Positions 32,968 to 45,572 of a stretch of 64,000 bases of DNA are shown piece by piece. The stretch spans positions 11,078,183 through 11,142,182 of the forward strand of contig NC_045148.1 in NCBI RefSeq assembly GCF_008831285.2. Reading direction: 5' to 3'. Under the pieces are notes generated by a model. That model was not told where the DNA came from. It saw only the letters and a list, made by a program, of their open reading frames with translations, and made no database searches. The position numbers were made by a program, and so were the translations under genes. Every line of letters starts with the position of its first letter. Positions within the stretch are counted from its first letter, which is position 1. The DNA is from Nymphaea colorata (taxonomy: Eukaryota > Streptophyta > Magnoliopsida > Nymphaeales > Nymphaeaceae).

Positions 32968-35900
32968 TTGTCTCTCTGAGTTAGTAAGGGATGTTAAATC
33001 AATCATTTAAGATCATTCAAGCAATTTCTGGCAATGTCAAATACCAGCCCTATTGGTCATGCAGCAGAGCTTTTATATATTAATGTGAATCTATTCAAAT
33101 AAATGAATAGACCTTTGTCTTCTGACAGGTACTATGCCAGCCCTCAATAAAATAATGTTTCAATTTTATTTGCAGTATTGGACAGAGATTAGATGAGCCA
33201 ACTTGACATTTTGGGTTTATCATTACAAAAGAGAAATTTAGGGTTTTGGTTGTCCCATTTTATCTGGAAAGAGAGAATCATGTGAAGTCTATAAAACAAG
33301 TGTAAAAATCTTTCTTTTCTATTGCATGTTAAACCCAGAACCAGTCCGGGGGTGCTTTTGCTTCAGACTTACAAGACAAAATTCTCATATACGTTGTCAG
33401 AGGCAGAGTCCCTTCAGTTCGCTTATCTCAATAAACTAATAAACTATTAAGGCTTTTCCTGGAAACTGGCACTTCGAGGTAGCTTATGCATTTGGAAAGT
33501 TGCACCTGCCAATTCCTGGCCCCACCTCTTTGATACTATTCTCCACAATGGCAGCCATGTACTTTGGCCCTTCTTATAGAATGGAAACAGTCAACCAGCT
33601 TGCGTCCAGTACATCTTCATATAGCAAGTGTGAATTTTAGCAGCAGGTCCATCAATTAACTTAAAATATCACCAGAACATGAGTTGTCTGTCAACAAAAG
33701 ATTAGAAAGATATATTTTCATCCAACAATTGATTAGGTTTGTGGTTACATCCATGGTCCTCTAATATTTAGATTTCTGGCGTAGTATCTTAAACTTGGAT
33801 GAATCTACAAGCGATTCCAAACTAAAACAGCAGCTCATTGTACTCGAAACTAGCATCTAGAGCTAAGCAGACAATGAGTTGTACGTCTTTGTCCTCACAA
33901 CTTAATAGCTATTCAACCAGATATTTAAAAGGACCATATATTTACGCAACTCATTCTTCCAAGAAAGGTAACTTAAATCTCAACCAGAGCTTATAGACAG
34001 TAACTCACAGTTTGTCGGGTTATGCCAGGAAGACAGTAATCAGCATGAGGTGTGGACACACTGCCTTTCTTCACTAAAAACTGAGAAACAGTTTAGTCAT
34101 TTCCTTTCCAATGAGAAAGGAAAAGGCACATAACCGGAAGGATGTCAGATCAGACTGTAAGATACACTTACAATATTTGTAGCATTTGTTTCAGACACAA
34201 AGCCATCTTGGTCAAGCATGATAGCGTCCGCTGCTTTAGCATGATTACCTTCTATCTGTACAGCTAAAAAAGGTAAAATATTACCAAGAGAATAGATAAC
34301 ATTCTACACCACATAAAATTGTATTTTAACTGTGGCTTGACACAAAATTGATATTACAGAGAAAACAGGCAAAACCTTCGCAAGAATATTGTTGAGAAGA
34401 TTGTTGTGATGAATCTTGGAGTCCAGATTCTGCATAAAACATGCCAAACTTAAGAAACATATAATTGACACTTGGAAAACTTACAAGCTCGAGGCACAAT
34501 ACTAATAGCACTTGTAATTCAAGTTGAACCAGCACATTTTGATCGCATGCAATGATTGTCAAAATATTCATGTCACTAGCCATTGAACAAGCCAACATGC
34601 CAGTCCAATGAACCTCCCTTGTCCATGTAAAGACAATATGTCCCATAGTTCTTAAATGGCAAGGTTTTCTCAAGTATTTTTTTCGGCAAAGTTGAAAATC
34701 TTGGGAAAGTTCAGCAATGTTTTCAGAAAAAAAAAATCCTAAAAATTAGGAAAAGTAAAATAAAAGATAGTGACAAGAAAACATAAAAAGTAGCTTGTTA
34801 AAATGATAAAAATTATGTTTTGGAAATGATAGAACTAATTTAATTTAACTTTTAAACATTAAAGCAAAAATAATGTAAAAATAATGAGAAAAACATGAAA
34901 AAGGCCAAAAAACGTGAAAATTTTATTTTGGAGCTTTTTTTCCAAAAAAAGGAAAAGGAAGATTTTTTTTTCTTTGTTTATAACAGTATATATATATATA
35001 TATATATGGATTCATGGTCACTTCTTGTGAGTGTTTGGCTCCTGAGAACTCTTGTACCATCCAAATGTCATGCACATTGAGCTTTTTTCATGTTCATTAA
35101 AAGTATTAAACTCTTGAGCGTGCTGGTTTCTTTGCACCCTTATGATCAGAAACCCATAATAAGCAGCAAGTTTATGACAGATGATAGGACACAAAATCCA
35201 GAAAAAAAATTGCGCTAACCAGAACTGGGGAAAAAAACAGTTAGTCAAAGTTGCAGTTAATTAGATCCATCAATATACAGTAACAAGATGAAACTTCATT
35301 CCTATTTAGCCCCATATGGTGGGAATGAGAGTTTCTCTTGAACTCACATTTGGAGAATTGCGACGTGTCGTTGCCGTTACCAAGGATATCCCACTCGAAT
35401 TATCATATACTGGAGGTTTCCACTCAGCAAGAACTGTAATCAACAACCAAATAGTTTAAATAGCACAAACCACAGAATATTTCACCTCTATCTAAATGGA
35501 AACTAAGAAAAGATAAAAGCACAAAAAGGAAAAGAAATGCAATATTCACATAGACGAGGAAGAAAAATCAGAGATCATGAAAAAGCTTAATGGGAACAAG
35601 TTGCAGAGGGAAAAATTAAAAACAATTGAAAGTTACTTTTGATATGTTACCAATCAGAGTGCAACCATATAAATTAAAAGCTGGACTCATGCCAGATGTG
35701 ACCTACACATTAAAGACATCCAAATGGTAAAAGATTGTGTCAATCCCCCTGTCTTAAATGTTTGATAGGAAATACACTGGAATATTAACATGCTCAAATT
35801 GAACATAGCTAAGCATATGCTCCATCTAGATGAAACATTAGTAGAAAAGAATGGGTTAATGCAAAGTGTACTAGAAATACAACCTTCTTCCCTCGTGTTA

Positions 35901-38900
35901 ACGTAAGTCGAACATGTGCCTTATCTAGCATTCCATTTGAAATAAGAGTAGTGAAAATAGCTTTTTTAACCTGCAGGCACACATTAGTTTAGTTTTAGAA
36001 GCCATGACTAGAATACACGACTTAGTATAAGGGTACTCAATTCAAATTTGGGAATTAACCTGTTCCCTTTCAGGAATATTTGCAAAAGCCAACGCCTTGG
36101 CAGAATCAAATAACCTGAACAATTCCATGAAAAAGAATGTCAGACTGCATTGAACTACAGAAGAAAGTACAGGGACAACATTTCCACATCTCTAATAGGA
36201 TTATCAATGGCGACATCTTGACCATACTTCTCCTGGTATATCATCAGCGGGATCTTGGGGGATGGCCTGAAACAAATTTTTGTTCTAGGCACTTTTAATG
36301 GAATGCCACCTGAATATCGTGCACAAGCCAGAAAACTATTTCAAAGTGCCATTAAAAAATTCTGAGAAAGAAATAATAGAGCATATGGTTTCTTGATCCA
36401 ATAATGCCACCTGAATATGGCGCAGAAGCCAGAAAACCATTTCAAAGTTCCATTAACAAGTTCTGAGAAAGAAATAACATAGTATGTGGTTCCAACCAGT
36501 AGTTGTGCTAGATCCAAAACTATGGTCAACCCGCAGCTGCCTCCAGTCAGAAGATCATTTTTTTTTGCCATAGTTCCTTCATATGAAGGCTAATCAAGAT
36601 CCAACAAGCTGATAACATAACTTGCTGACCACCAGATGTCCAGCAATTTTCTATGGAGCATGAAATTTGTTTATTAAGAGAGTGCCAGTCTGAATCCATC
36701 CATCAAGTCACTAGCATGCTTAAAGTTGTTGACTGGAAATATGTTTAGAATCTAATAATTAATTTCAAGCTGTAGCATGAATACATGCTCATTACTGACC
36801 GGTCTAAATGTTCCTCTAGCTTAAAGATTTTCCCATTATAAATCCGGAGTCCTTCCCATACTGCATCACCACCTTGGACAACAGAATCGAACACAGAGAC
36901 CTTTGAAGAAATGAAAGATAAAAAGGTTATCATATGAATGACACTATTTTGCTCATGCATATATGCATTCAGAGTCATAGAATTATGAGGCAAACCTTCG
37001 CACTACCACGAGGTAAAAGTTCATCACCAACCCAGACAAGGATCTTTTCATTATCCGGGACAGGAAGACGAGGAAAAGGCAGTTCTGGTGATAATTTAGA
37101 GAACGGGCTTCGCCTCACATGGCACTTCAATAAATTATAGAAAGGTAGGCTTTTTTCCAGCAGATCATAATGCTCAGATGGGAATGGCTGGACGAGGAAA
37201 GTAAGACAAAAATTCACAACTTAATTATGAGTAAACAGTCTGCGCATGTGAAATCTATATGTACAAATGCTCATAGTGATGATATGAACAGACAAACCTA
37301 TATTTGAGTTCTAACATGATGAATAGAAATATTTTTAACATAAACTTCCTTTTGAAACAATAAATTATGTGACTAGCTGATTAGTTTTTCCCAACTACAG
37401 AAACATGTGAAACTGTTAGGGAAATTTTCAAAAACAAACCTAAATATTTTGTAATAATAAAAAATACACCTAGCCTTTAAATATTGCTAAAAGTACACCT
37501 GTGTTTTCCCATGATTAGCAAAAAAGATCCATAAGATTATTATTAGCAAATAATAATTAAATCAATAAATAAATACCATCTTACCTCTAAAACGAACAGT
37601 AAGAAATTCTCAGTTTTGATAGTAAAACCATGTTTTACTATCAAAACTTAGGTGTGTTTCTGATTTTATTATTGCCACTTCTTCAGGTGTCATTTTGAAA
37701 ATGTCCCAGTATTCTATAGACAGTAAAGACATCATCAGCTGAACTAGTTGTTGTTGACCCATCATCCATGAACTCTATTTATTAAAGATAAACAGTAAAA
37801 AAACCAAGTAATTTCTATGAAAACAGATAATATGTGCCATTAATATCCTTAAAATTAGAAAAGTTTTCATTGTTGAAAAAAAGTAACATAAAAACCCATG
37901 TTGTTATTTCCAAGACCTTCGGTGGACATTAGCAACTTCACTAGATCAAGCCCCACCCCTCCCACCATCCCCATCCCACTCTTAAATTTAGCAGAAGATT
38001 TATATACTGATACAAGGCCTCACAGCATGCATGTACATCACCTAAACAAAGAAAAGATATGAAGATGATAGTAAAAATAATTATAATAGTAACAATAACA
38101 ACACAACATCAAGTTAGTAATGTGTCGGATTTAAACGACAAAAGGCATACCAAAGGATATTCTCGTTTTGAATTAAAGCAGGTAGATTTGTGTACACTTT
38201 TATACCACCATGGAGCCCAAACCCCATCCATTGGTTTCGGACCAGCTTCCCACCTACATCAAAAATTGACTTCAACACTTTTGACATGAATGTCAGGATG
38301 CAGACTCACAATATAAAATTTTAGCTTACTATTTGGCTGTCAAAGTATTCAAATGATCAAATTTTCTAGATTCTTTCCATATCTAACCAATTCACACACT
38401 AGGTGTCAATGAAGTATGGGACACACAAAATTGGATAAAGGGAAACAAAAGAATAAAATTCAATAAATGTTGGACCAGTGGCAAAATATCCTCTTGCTGA
38501 CTTGCATATTTAGGAATCTCTTGATAGAGAAAGATAAGTTGAGGTATGTGAACTTGTAGGTCCATATCTTGTTGCTTTCCATCTTGCATGAGGCATTAGG
38601 GTCAAGAAGTGGACTAACTAGCCACAAGAAGCCTTACAAAATCTAAATAAATGTTCTCTCAATATGTTGTTAACACTTTCAGATACTGACTCATTGAACT
38701 TTTGCAGTTCACTTCTGATAACAGATGGGGAGATTATGAACATAGCTCCCCATCCAAAATTAAGAATATTTTATATGTAAAGAGCAAAAGGCATGCACAG
38801 CATAACTCAGACTCCCAAAAACTCAAAATTCATGCTAGACGTACATGTGCATGTACATATACATATGTTTTAGCTCTGCCAGATAACAATTAAATGTGTA

Positions 38901-41900
38901 TATATATATATATGTATGTATGCAAGCATACAAGATTTATGTGCAGGCACCATGTTGAAAATGAGGGGTTCTGGAGGCTAGAGAAAGAGAGAGAGAGAGA
39001 GAGACGTGGATACAAAAGAACGTTTTTAAAGAGTGAAAATTTTTTGTGGCCTATCTTGGTCAGTTGGAAGCCATGTTGACTGAAAGGGGAAAAGATATAT
39101 CAAATGAGCCAGTCATATGTACTGCTATTTTATTATATGCACTTATGTGGCCCACAACTACAGAGCAATAAGAAACAATTGATCATCTTTTTCCCAAATT
39201 GTGATGTGGGATTGAGAAGCAAGGAAAAAATGTGTAGGGGAAACTCATTATGCACTTCTATGGAATTTGAAAGTAGAAAATGTCACATCACAAGTTATAA
39301 GAGCATCAGTAAGCTGCCAACATACTTGGAGCAAAGCTCTATATTGTGATTTTGGTGTAACTTAGGCATATTAGTTAGCAACCTATAATGCCTATATTCC
39401 ATAAAGATGAATCTATTTGGTATCCACTGCTTGTCAAAAGCTCCTAGTCATATGGATAAACTTAACATGCTATTTTGGGCATAATTTGCAACCAAGTCCT
39501 GACGGACTTGTTACAACCATCAAAGCGAGCTATATTGGTTCAACTGGCTATAGTCCATATGGCCTTTGCTAAAGGTAATCCCATCTGTTGTCAAGGGGGA
39601 AAGGCTGAATATGCATAACATTCTACAGATTATCCATATCCATCTCAAATCTAAAATGTTCCAACTGTATAAATTAATAAACTGAAACTTTGTAGGGAGC
39701 AAAGAAATACTTCAGCATTCTGGCCTGAAATGGAATGCCTAAATCTTCACAGAGGACACGCAGAGCAGCCTGTATATCCAAAAAAGGAAAATAACAGACA
39801 ATGTTCAGAAAGGTTTTATATTAAAATGTAAGACATAAGAGGCATTACAAACATCTAGCAATTGAAAATGACTTCAACAGTTTTCCAAGAAAAGTATTTG
39901 GTTGCTGGTGCCAGTTCATGATTGTACAAGTAGGAAGTCACTAAAAGAGCAGACTAAGAGACTAAAAAATTAAATGCTGCCACACAACACAGAACAGTAT
40001 AGGAAAAAGTTGGCAAAACATGTCCTGCTGCAAATCAAACGCCTTCTTATTTTTCTGATACAGAAGAAAAATTGTTGGGAGTTACCGAACCTCTGGATTT
40101 TCTTGCAGATCTGCAGCATCTATGATAGGAGGTGGCTTCCCAAGTTCACACAGTTCACTGTATATAGACACCAAGTCTGCAAACCCCAATTCAAGGAAAG
40201 AGGGTGGAACAACCTTGTCAAAGGAAGGCTGGAAACAAAAAACAAACATGAATAACCATTGATTATTCACAGTAGTCATCTCAGATAAGAATAGTCTATG
40301 TCACTGGCAAACCAGACCGTGGTAACACAAAAGGATCATGGCATATTATAGAACTCACCAGAACATGAAGTGGGTTCCTTATCAGAATGAAATGTTTTCC
40401 ATTTCCCATTAAATCTCTTGGTAGGCCAGGGAGACGTTGTTTTGCCATGTGCTGCACATATGAAATTCAACGCACAGCAGTAAGATGAATCTTTTCAGCT
40501 TATGTTCCTCAGCTCCTGCTGAACCCATGTAGCAAAACTCACCTTCCGTTATATACAATAATACAAATATACAGAAACAGAACATCACCACCCACAAGAT
40601 ATTAAAACATCTGACACTGTGACACAACAAAAATGTTTATGCATTAAGCTCATTAAAGAAGTCCATATGTCCATCTATTTTGTGTGTCTGCCTATCTTCT
40701 TGATGTATGGATAAAGAACTTGTGAACTCCACATTCCCGTAAAACTTTTTTTTTTGCTAAGGTTTTCATTGTTCAATAGTATTTTTAGCAGACATATACT
40801 TAACCCCGTGGGAGATATATTTTGCCGAAAGCATTCCAGAAGTTATACCTTACAATAACGATATTTCTTTTCTCCAGGTCCAAATATGACCTCTTTAACA
40901 ACCTTGTCACCATCAGAGTCCTGCATCAACGAAGCAGACAAAACTACAGCATTACCTAAATGCATGTTGATTGAAGAACTACAGGACAACTATAACGCGC
41001 ATTAAACCATGCAAAGTACTAAAGGTCGCTTCAGACAGTGATCATTAAGTTGGTCATCATTGATCTCAGATGGTGGTTCTCAGTTCATTCTCAAGGAAAT
41101 GAACAACCGAGCACAGACTGAAGCACGACACTTACCATGTTGGAGAGTACTTCTGCCCGATAAGGCCTTTCTGCACCAGTAACCTTGAGAAAATGTGCAT
41201 AAAGAGGTTCGTCAAGCACTTCTATGTCATCCCTCTGGTACACCAAAAGAAATTATCGGCAACCATCAGCCTCAACCAGAAAGGTTCATGTTTACAAGGA
41301 AATTTTCAACTTTTTCAGAAAACAGAAAGTAAAGAAGCACAATAAACCACATCGACACTCTTGTCGTAAAAGAAAAATACAAATCAACAACCAAAGGCTA
41401 TGGCAGAACATCTCTCACTATAACAACTGTTTCTACATATACAAACCCGCATTCCACACGAAGATAACCATTTTTGCAAATAAGTCATTCCAAAAACATT
41501 ATAATATCAAAGCTCTTACTAAGGAAAATCTCTAATTCTCGAAGTATAAGAAAGAATAAAGACACTAAAACCAGCAAAGAGAAATGTTTTCCTTCTTAAA
41601 AGTTTTATTTGTTGAAATTTGCAATCTCCACCAGAAAGAGTATCAAATATCTCAAAAAAGAGTATCAACGTATTATGCCGAAGAAACTACAAGCTGCATA
41701 AAACTTCGCATGAATAAAACGCCACCGTTCCAGCACAGAATCAGGTCCTGAACAGTGAACTAGACAAACTTCACAGTCCATTGCAAAACTCAAATCATGC
41801 GTAGGAACAGCAATCACCCACATCAAAAGAACCGCATTGGACATATAAAAGCACATGCAACAACAACAAAACTGAAAGGCAACCACAATAATGCAGGCAA

Positions 41901-42132
41901 CGACAAAATGATACATGAAGCAAAACGGCCACCAATTTCAAACCGCAAAAACACAAACAAAATAAACAAATCTGGACAGACGAAAAGATACCAACATAAA
42001 TCTCCATCGAGCGGGGAATAAAATCAAAACAGAAAACAAGTTACGTGCCTGAGCAAAGGAGTACATTAAACTGGTACTCAACGATCTTGGAGCCGACCAC
42101 GAATGGATGACCTCCACTTCCTGAGCCACCAT
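31190..42132 (-). CDS. Branched-chain aminotransferase-like protein with sulfotransferase-like N-terminus (19 exons)
   Basis: Exons (-): 42132-42049, 41234-41136, 40920-40849, 40451-40359, 40228-40091, 39769-39711, 38253-38151, 37187-36996, 36900-36800, 36114-36060, 35970-35884, 35702-35651, 35433-35348, 34429-34376, 34255-34172, 34080-34009, 32845-32765, 31884-31849 and 31306-31190. They total 1665 nt, or 554 residues, matching the plant family of At3g05190 and At5g27410. Residues 1-250 look like a sulfotransferase fold: SAPRSLST at 13-20 resembles the 5'-phosphosulfate loop and LIRNP...S at 108-118 the 3'-phosphate motif. Residues 280-554 are a class IV PLP aminotransferase, with FDSVVQGGDAVWEGLR, predicted Schiff-base Lys412 in SKIHHNNLL, and SETNATNIF at 446-454. 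No transit peptide is evident. The substrate is unknown to me. The intron 1 donor may be GC rather than GT. Confidence 0.93.
32937..32964. repeat. (CT)n microsatellite in intron 16 of the aminotransferase-like gene
   Basis: About 14 CT units between exon 16 (ends 34009) and exon 17 (starts 32845). No gene-related signal. Confidence 0.93.
36303..36492. repeat. 101-bp tandem duplication in intron 9 of the aminotransferase-like gene
   Basis: Two copies of a segment starting ATGCCACCTGAATAT lie at 36303-36403 and 36404-about 36492. They share long stretches such as CAAGCCAGAAAAC/CAGAAGCCAGAAAACC and TTCTGAGAAAGAAATAA with scattered substitutions, so the duplication is not recent. Confidence 0.85.
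37419..37707. mobile_element. MITE-like element with imperfect terminal inverted repeats and a central hairpin
   Basis: The left end (GGGAAATTTTCAAAAACAAA) and the reverse complement of the right end (GGGACATTTTCAAAATGACA) match imperfectly, and the similarity extends inward (AATAATAAAA, ACACCTA). At the centre-right, 37612-37628 and 37632-37648 form a perfect 17-bp inverted repeat with a 3-base loop. It sits in intron 7 of the aminotransferase-like gene. No clear target-site duplication is seen, so superfamily is not assigned; Mutator-like is possible. Confidence 0.5.
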
Positions 42133-45100
42133 GATGGAATCTTCTGAAGACGGTGAGTCTCGGAGACTCGCCCTTCCGCTTATCACCCCTTACAATCACC
42201 TATAAAGCTGAAGGTAACGGCAGCCAAATGCTCGGGAACGGAAGCGCTTTCATGGGAAAGAAGAATTTCCAAAGTCACTTTTATATAGAACGGCGATTAT
42301 GTGAAGTGATCCTTTTTTTTTATTAATTTTCGTGCGTGAAATATCATCACTAGCCGCATGAGTGACGCTCGGCTAAAAAATCAACCACGCCCCAATAAAA
42401 GAAAATGATAAAGTAAAAAAATAAAAGGATAAGGTAAAAAATTAAATAAAATCAAAAAGTAAAAGGACCATCTTACGTGACACTTTTTTTTTATCTTTAG
42501 ACTTTTGTTTCCGTCATTTCTTTTGTGGCATATAAAGAGCTCCCAATCCATTGCACCAATTCCTCTAAAAAAAAAAAGTGAAAGCTTAAAAAATGTTTGA
42601 GGTGGCTGTTTAATGAGAAGGAGATATATTATTATACTTATATTTTAAAATTAAAAGAGAAATAAATTTTATTAAAATGTAAGCATTTTTTTGAAAATGT
42701 CTTGTTACATGCATATATATATATATATATAAGGAAATTTTTAAATTTATTTATCACAGTCACGCTTTTTTTTAATTCTTTCTTTTTATTTTTCATTTCC
42801 TCAACTATCATCTTCGCCTTACTAATTTTTTGGTAGGATATTTTTTCATGTTATGTCATTAACATGGGAAGACATGTTTGAGTGTGAGGTATTTTTGTGT
42901 TTTAATATAAAAAAAAACTATCATGGAATTTTAGAATCAAAGAGCGTTTTTTTAAGAAAGTTGATCTATTAAACTAGCCGGGTATTTTATTTTGAGAATT
43001 AAGAAACTAAAACCTAGATTTTTTATGCTATTCCAGTTTGAGGAGGAGTTATAATTTTAGAATTTTCATTCTTGGATCAAAATTCTAAACCATGAAACGC
43101 CTCGCTAAAGAAAAGGGCTTTCCAGTTAACCTCCAACGGCATTCTGGTAATTTTCAGCCCATGACACATGATCTTTGTTGGGGAAAACGAAAGAGACTTC
43201 AAAATTCAGACCCCTTGTTAAGGGAAATGAAAGAGACCGTTCCTATTAGGGAAATGAAAGAGACTTGAAAAATCAATGAAAATGAAGAAACTGGCTTTTA
43301 CTCATTGAAAGAGAGAGGGGAATTGGTTCGACGGGTTTAAAACTGGGGTTTTCAATCTTTTGTTTATTTCTTTCATTTTTTCTGTTCACTATTTTTTTCT
43401 GCAGTTATTAGAGCATGGTGAATCTTGTGAAAGAAAATTAAACTTGAAATTTCATTTATATTTTTAAATTAATCTTACTCGTCCCTTTAGTATTGCGTTC
43501 AAGCAGCTTTTAAGAACAGTGGTAGTAAGTGTACCTGTAAGACTTGAATGCGGCAGATACATTTAACATCAATTTCGACGTGTTCCCACATCGCTGCTAA
43601 CCCATAGAAAAGCATGGGCTTTATTTTTGAAAAATTTCGAATAAATCTTGTCACTTTTTAGTTTTTAGTTTTTAGTTTTTTTTTTTGCACATGATTAAAA
43701 AAATCACCTTTAAAGGCATGAAAATATAAAAATGTGGTTTTCCACAAATTTACTAAAAATTCATTTTTTTTCTAAGAACAAAAAATATTGTTGCTCTCAC
43801 GAAAATCTAACACAGGGCTCCTGTTAGATATCGAACGCAGCAAGTTCGCTCCCAAACAAGAAAAGTGAAAAAAAGGGACATTGGCTTCTACAGGACAGAA
43901 TGAGTCAGAAGAACAGATCTTTATCTTAAAATTAATTTAGTTCAATCTTTCTATATAAAATGATTTTTTTTTTAAAGAATACGGCAACTTATACGTAAGT
44001 AAAATGATCGGTGGAGACAACTTGTAGGTAAGTTATGAAAGATTTCAATGCATACAGTTAAAAATATTCAGAAGCTGTCCACAACAAGAGAAGTAGAGCG
44101 AACGAAGGTAAAAAAGGTTAATGAACGATTCACAATAACACTTGGTTGTATGACAAAAACATGCATGAGTTTGAACATATTTTCATCTAAACAAGTAAAT
44201 TACATACAAACTATATGGTTAAGTGAAAAAGATCTAGACTTGAGTGCTTTTGTTATACTACCAAATGCTGGGCATATTTATTGTGAAAGTTCATTCTTTA
44301 CATAGAAGTACGATACATGAACATAGACATCTCAAAAGAACCATGGCTTTCAAATTTATCTATAATAAATACTCAATTCAAAGTTATATCAGAAGTTTTT
44401 AATATTATTTTCATACAAAGTGGGTATTAATGGTTCCACTCAGACTCCAAAGCAAGCCAGAACCACATATTTTATTATTTGTGACGATTGAGAGTAATGA
44501 GTAAAACAAATGAAAAATAAATGCCATCTGGTCATGGATGATCCATGATATATTGTCTCGGCTGAATGTTGGGACACCTTATATTATATGAAATATCAGC
44601 CACATATATATCAATAATTGAGGCGGCAACAGAGCTTTGGTAGGGCCATAGGAAAAAATTGAAATATAAAGGAAGTCATCAGCATCTCTTTCTGCCCCGT
44701 TAGATGAGTGACCCTATATACCGCTAGCTTGCTTGTGAACAAAGAAAAATAAACATATGATACTTGAAGGATCAAATTTTAAAATATAGATCTGTTAATT
44801 GTTCTTAAATGAGTCATAGATTTTTTGAATGCTGCCAGATAGATCTGTTAGGTCAAGGAAAGGTTTCTTGAATTAAATAAAAAAAAAAAACATCCTTTTT
44901 GTGATAATTTTTCCTACTTCATTAACAGACATTAAAATTATACAGATTTTCCCCATCTTCAAGAATAACAAAAATTAATTTGAGGTCACTGTTCTATGGT
45001 TGTCGGCAAAAGAAAGCTTCACACTCAAAAAAGTGTAACGCTTGTTTGTGGTCATCTAATTGCGTGTGTCCGTTACATCAAAACATTTCATATATATATA

Positions 45101-45572
45101 TATATATATTCCCTAATTAACAAGGAATCTGGTCTTTTGTTGAACTTGGTACATGAATTTCTTTTATGCGAAATTGTTGCTTGGAACCGAGATTGTTAAG
45201 GATCTTCTACAAAAATGAATAAAAATAACGAATTTACTTTGAGCTCCCAATGGTTTTGAGAAACTTCGGAGGATTGAGACAAGGAACAAGTGGATGGTCG
45301 ATGGTACTTGCCACGTGCACCTCATCTTTACTTTTGGCAGGCAACTATTGGTCGGACCTCACAAGACCTCACACTATTAAGCCAACAGGTACTCAGATCA
45401 GGCATCCAACCCTTCTTAACTTCAAGGTCTCCAATTCAACTACCTAGCCAAGAGGAAGGCATTCAAGTTAGCCAAGGAGAAAAAACTCTTGCAAATCAAA
45501 CTTGTCATGCGTTCACCTGTGCGGTTTGCAGGTGGACAAAGAGAGTGAGAGAAAGAGTTAAGATTTATTAGC
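42133..45572. other. Intergenic region, no gene recognised
   Basis: About 3.4 kb, AT-rich, between the aminotransferase-like start and the 3' end of the methyltransferase gene (both -). The first few hundred bases should be the aminotransferase-like promoter. Near 43185-43275 a short motif (AATGAAAGAGAC) recurs several times. An ORF at 44048-44305 (+) has no recognisable domain. A short (AT)n run is at 45089-45109. Confidence 0.45.
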
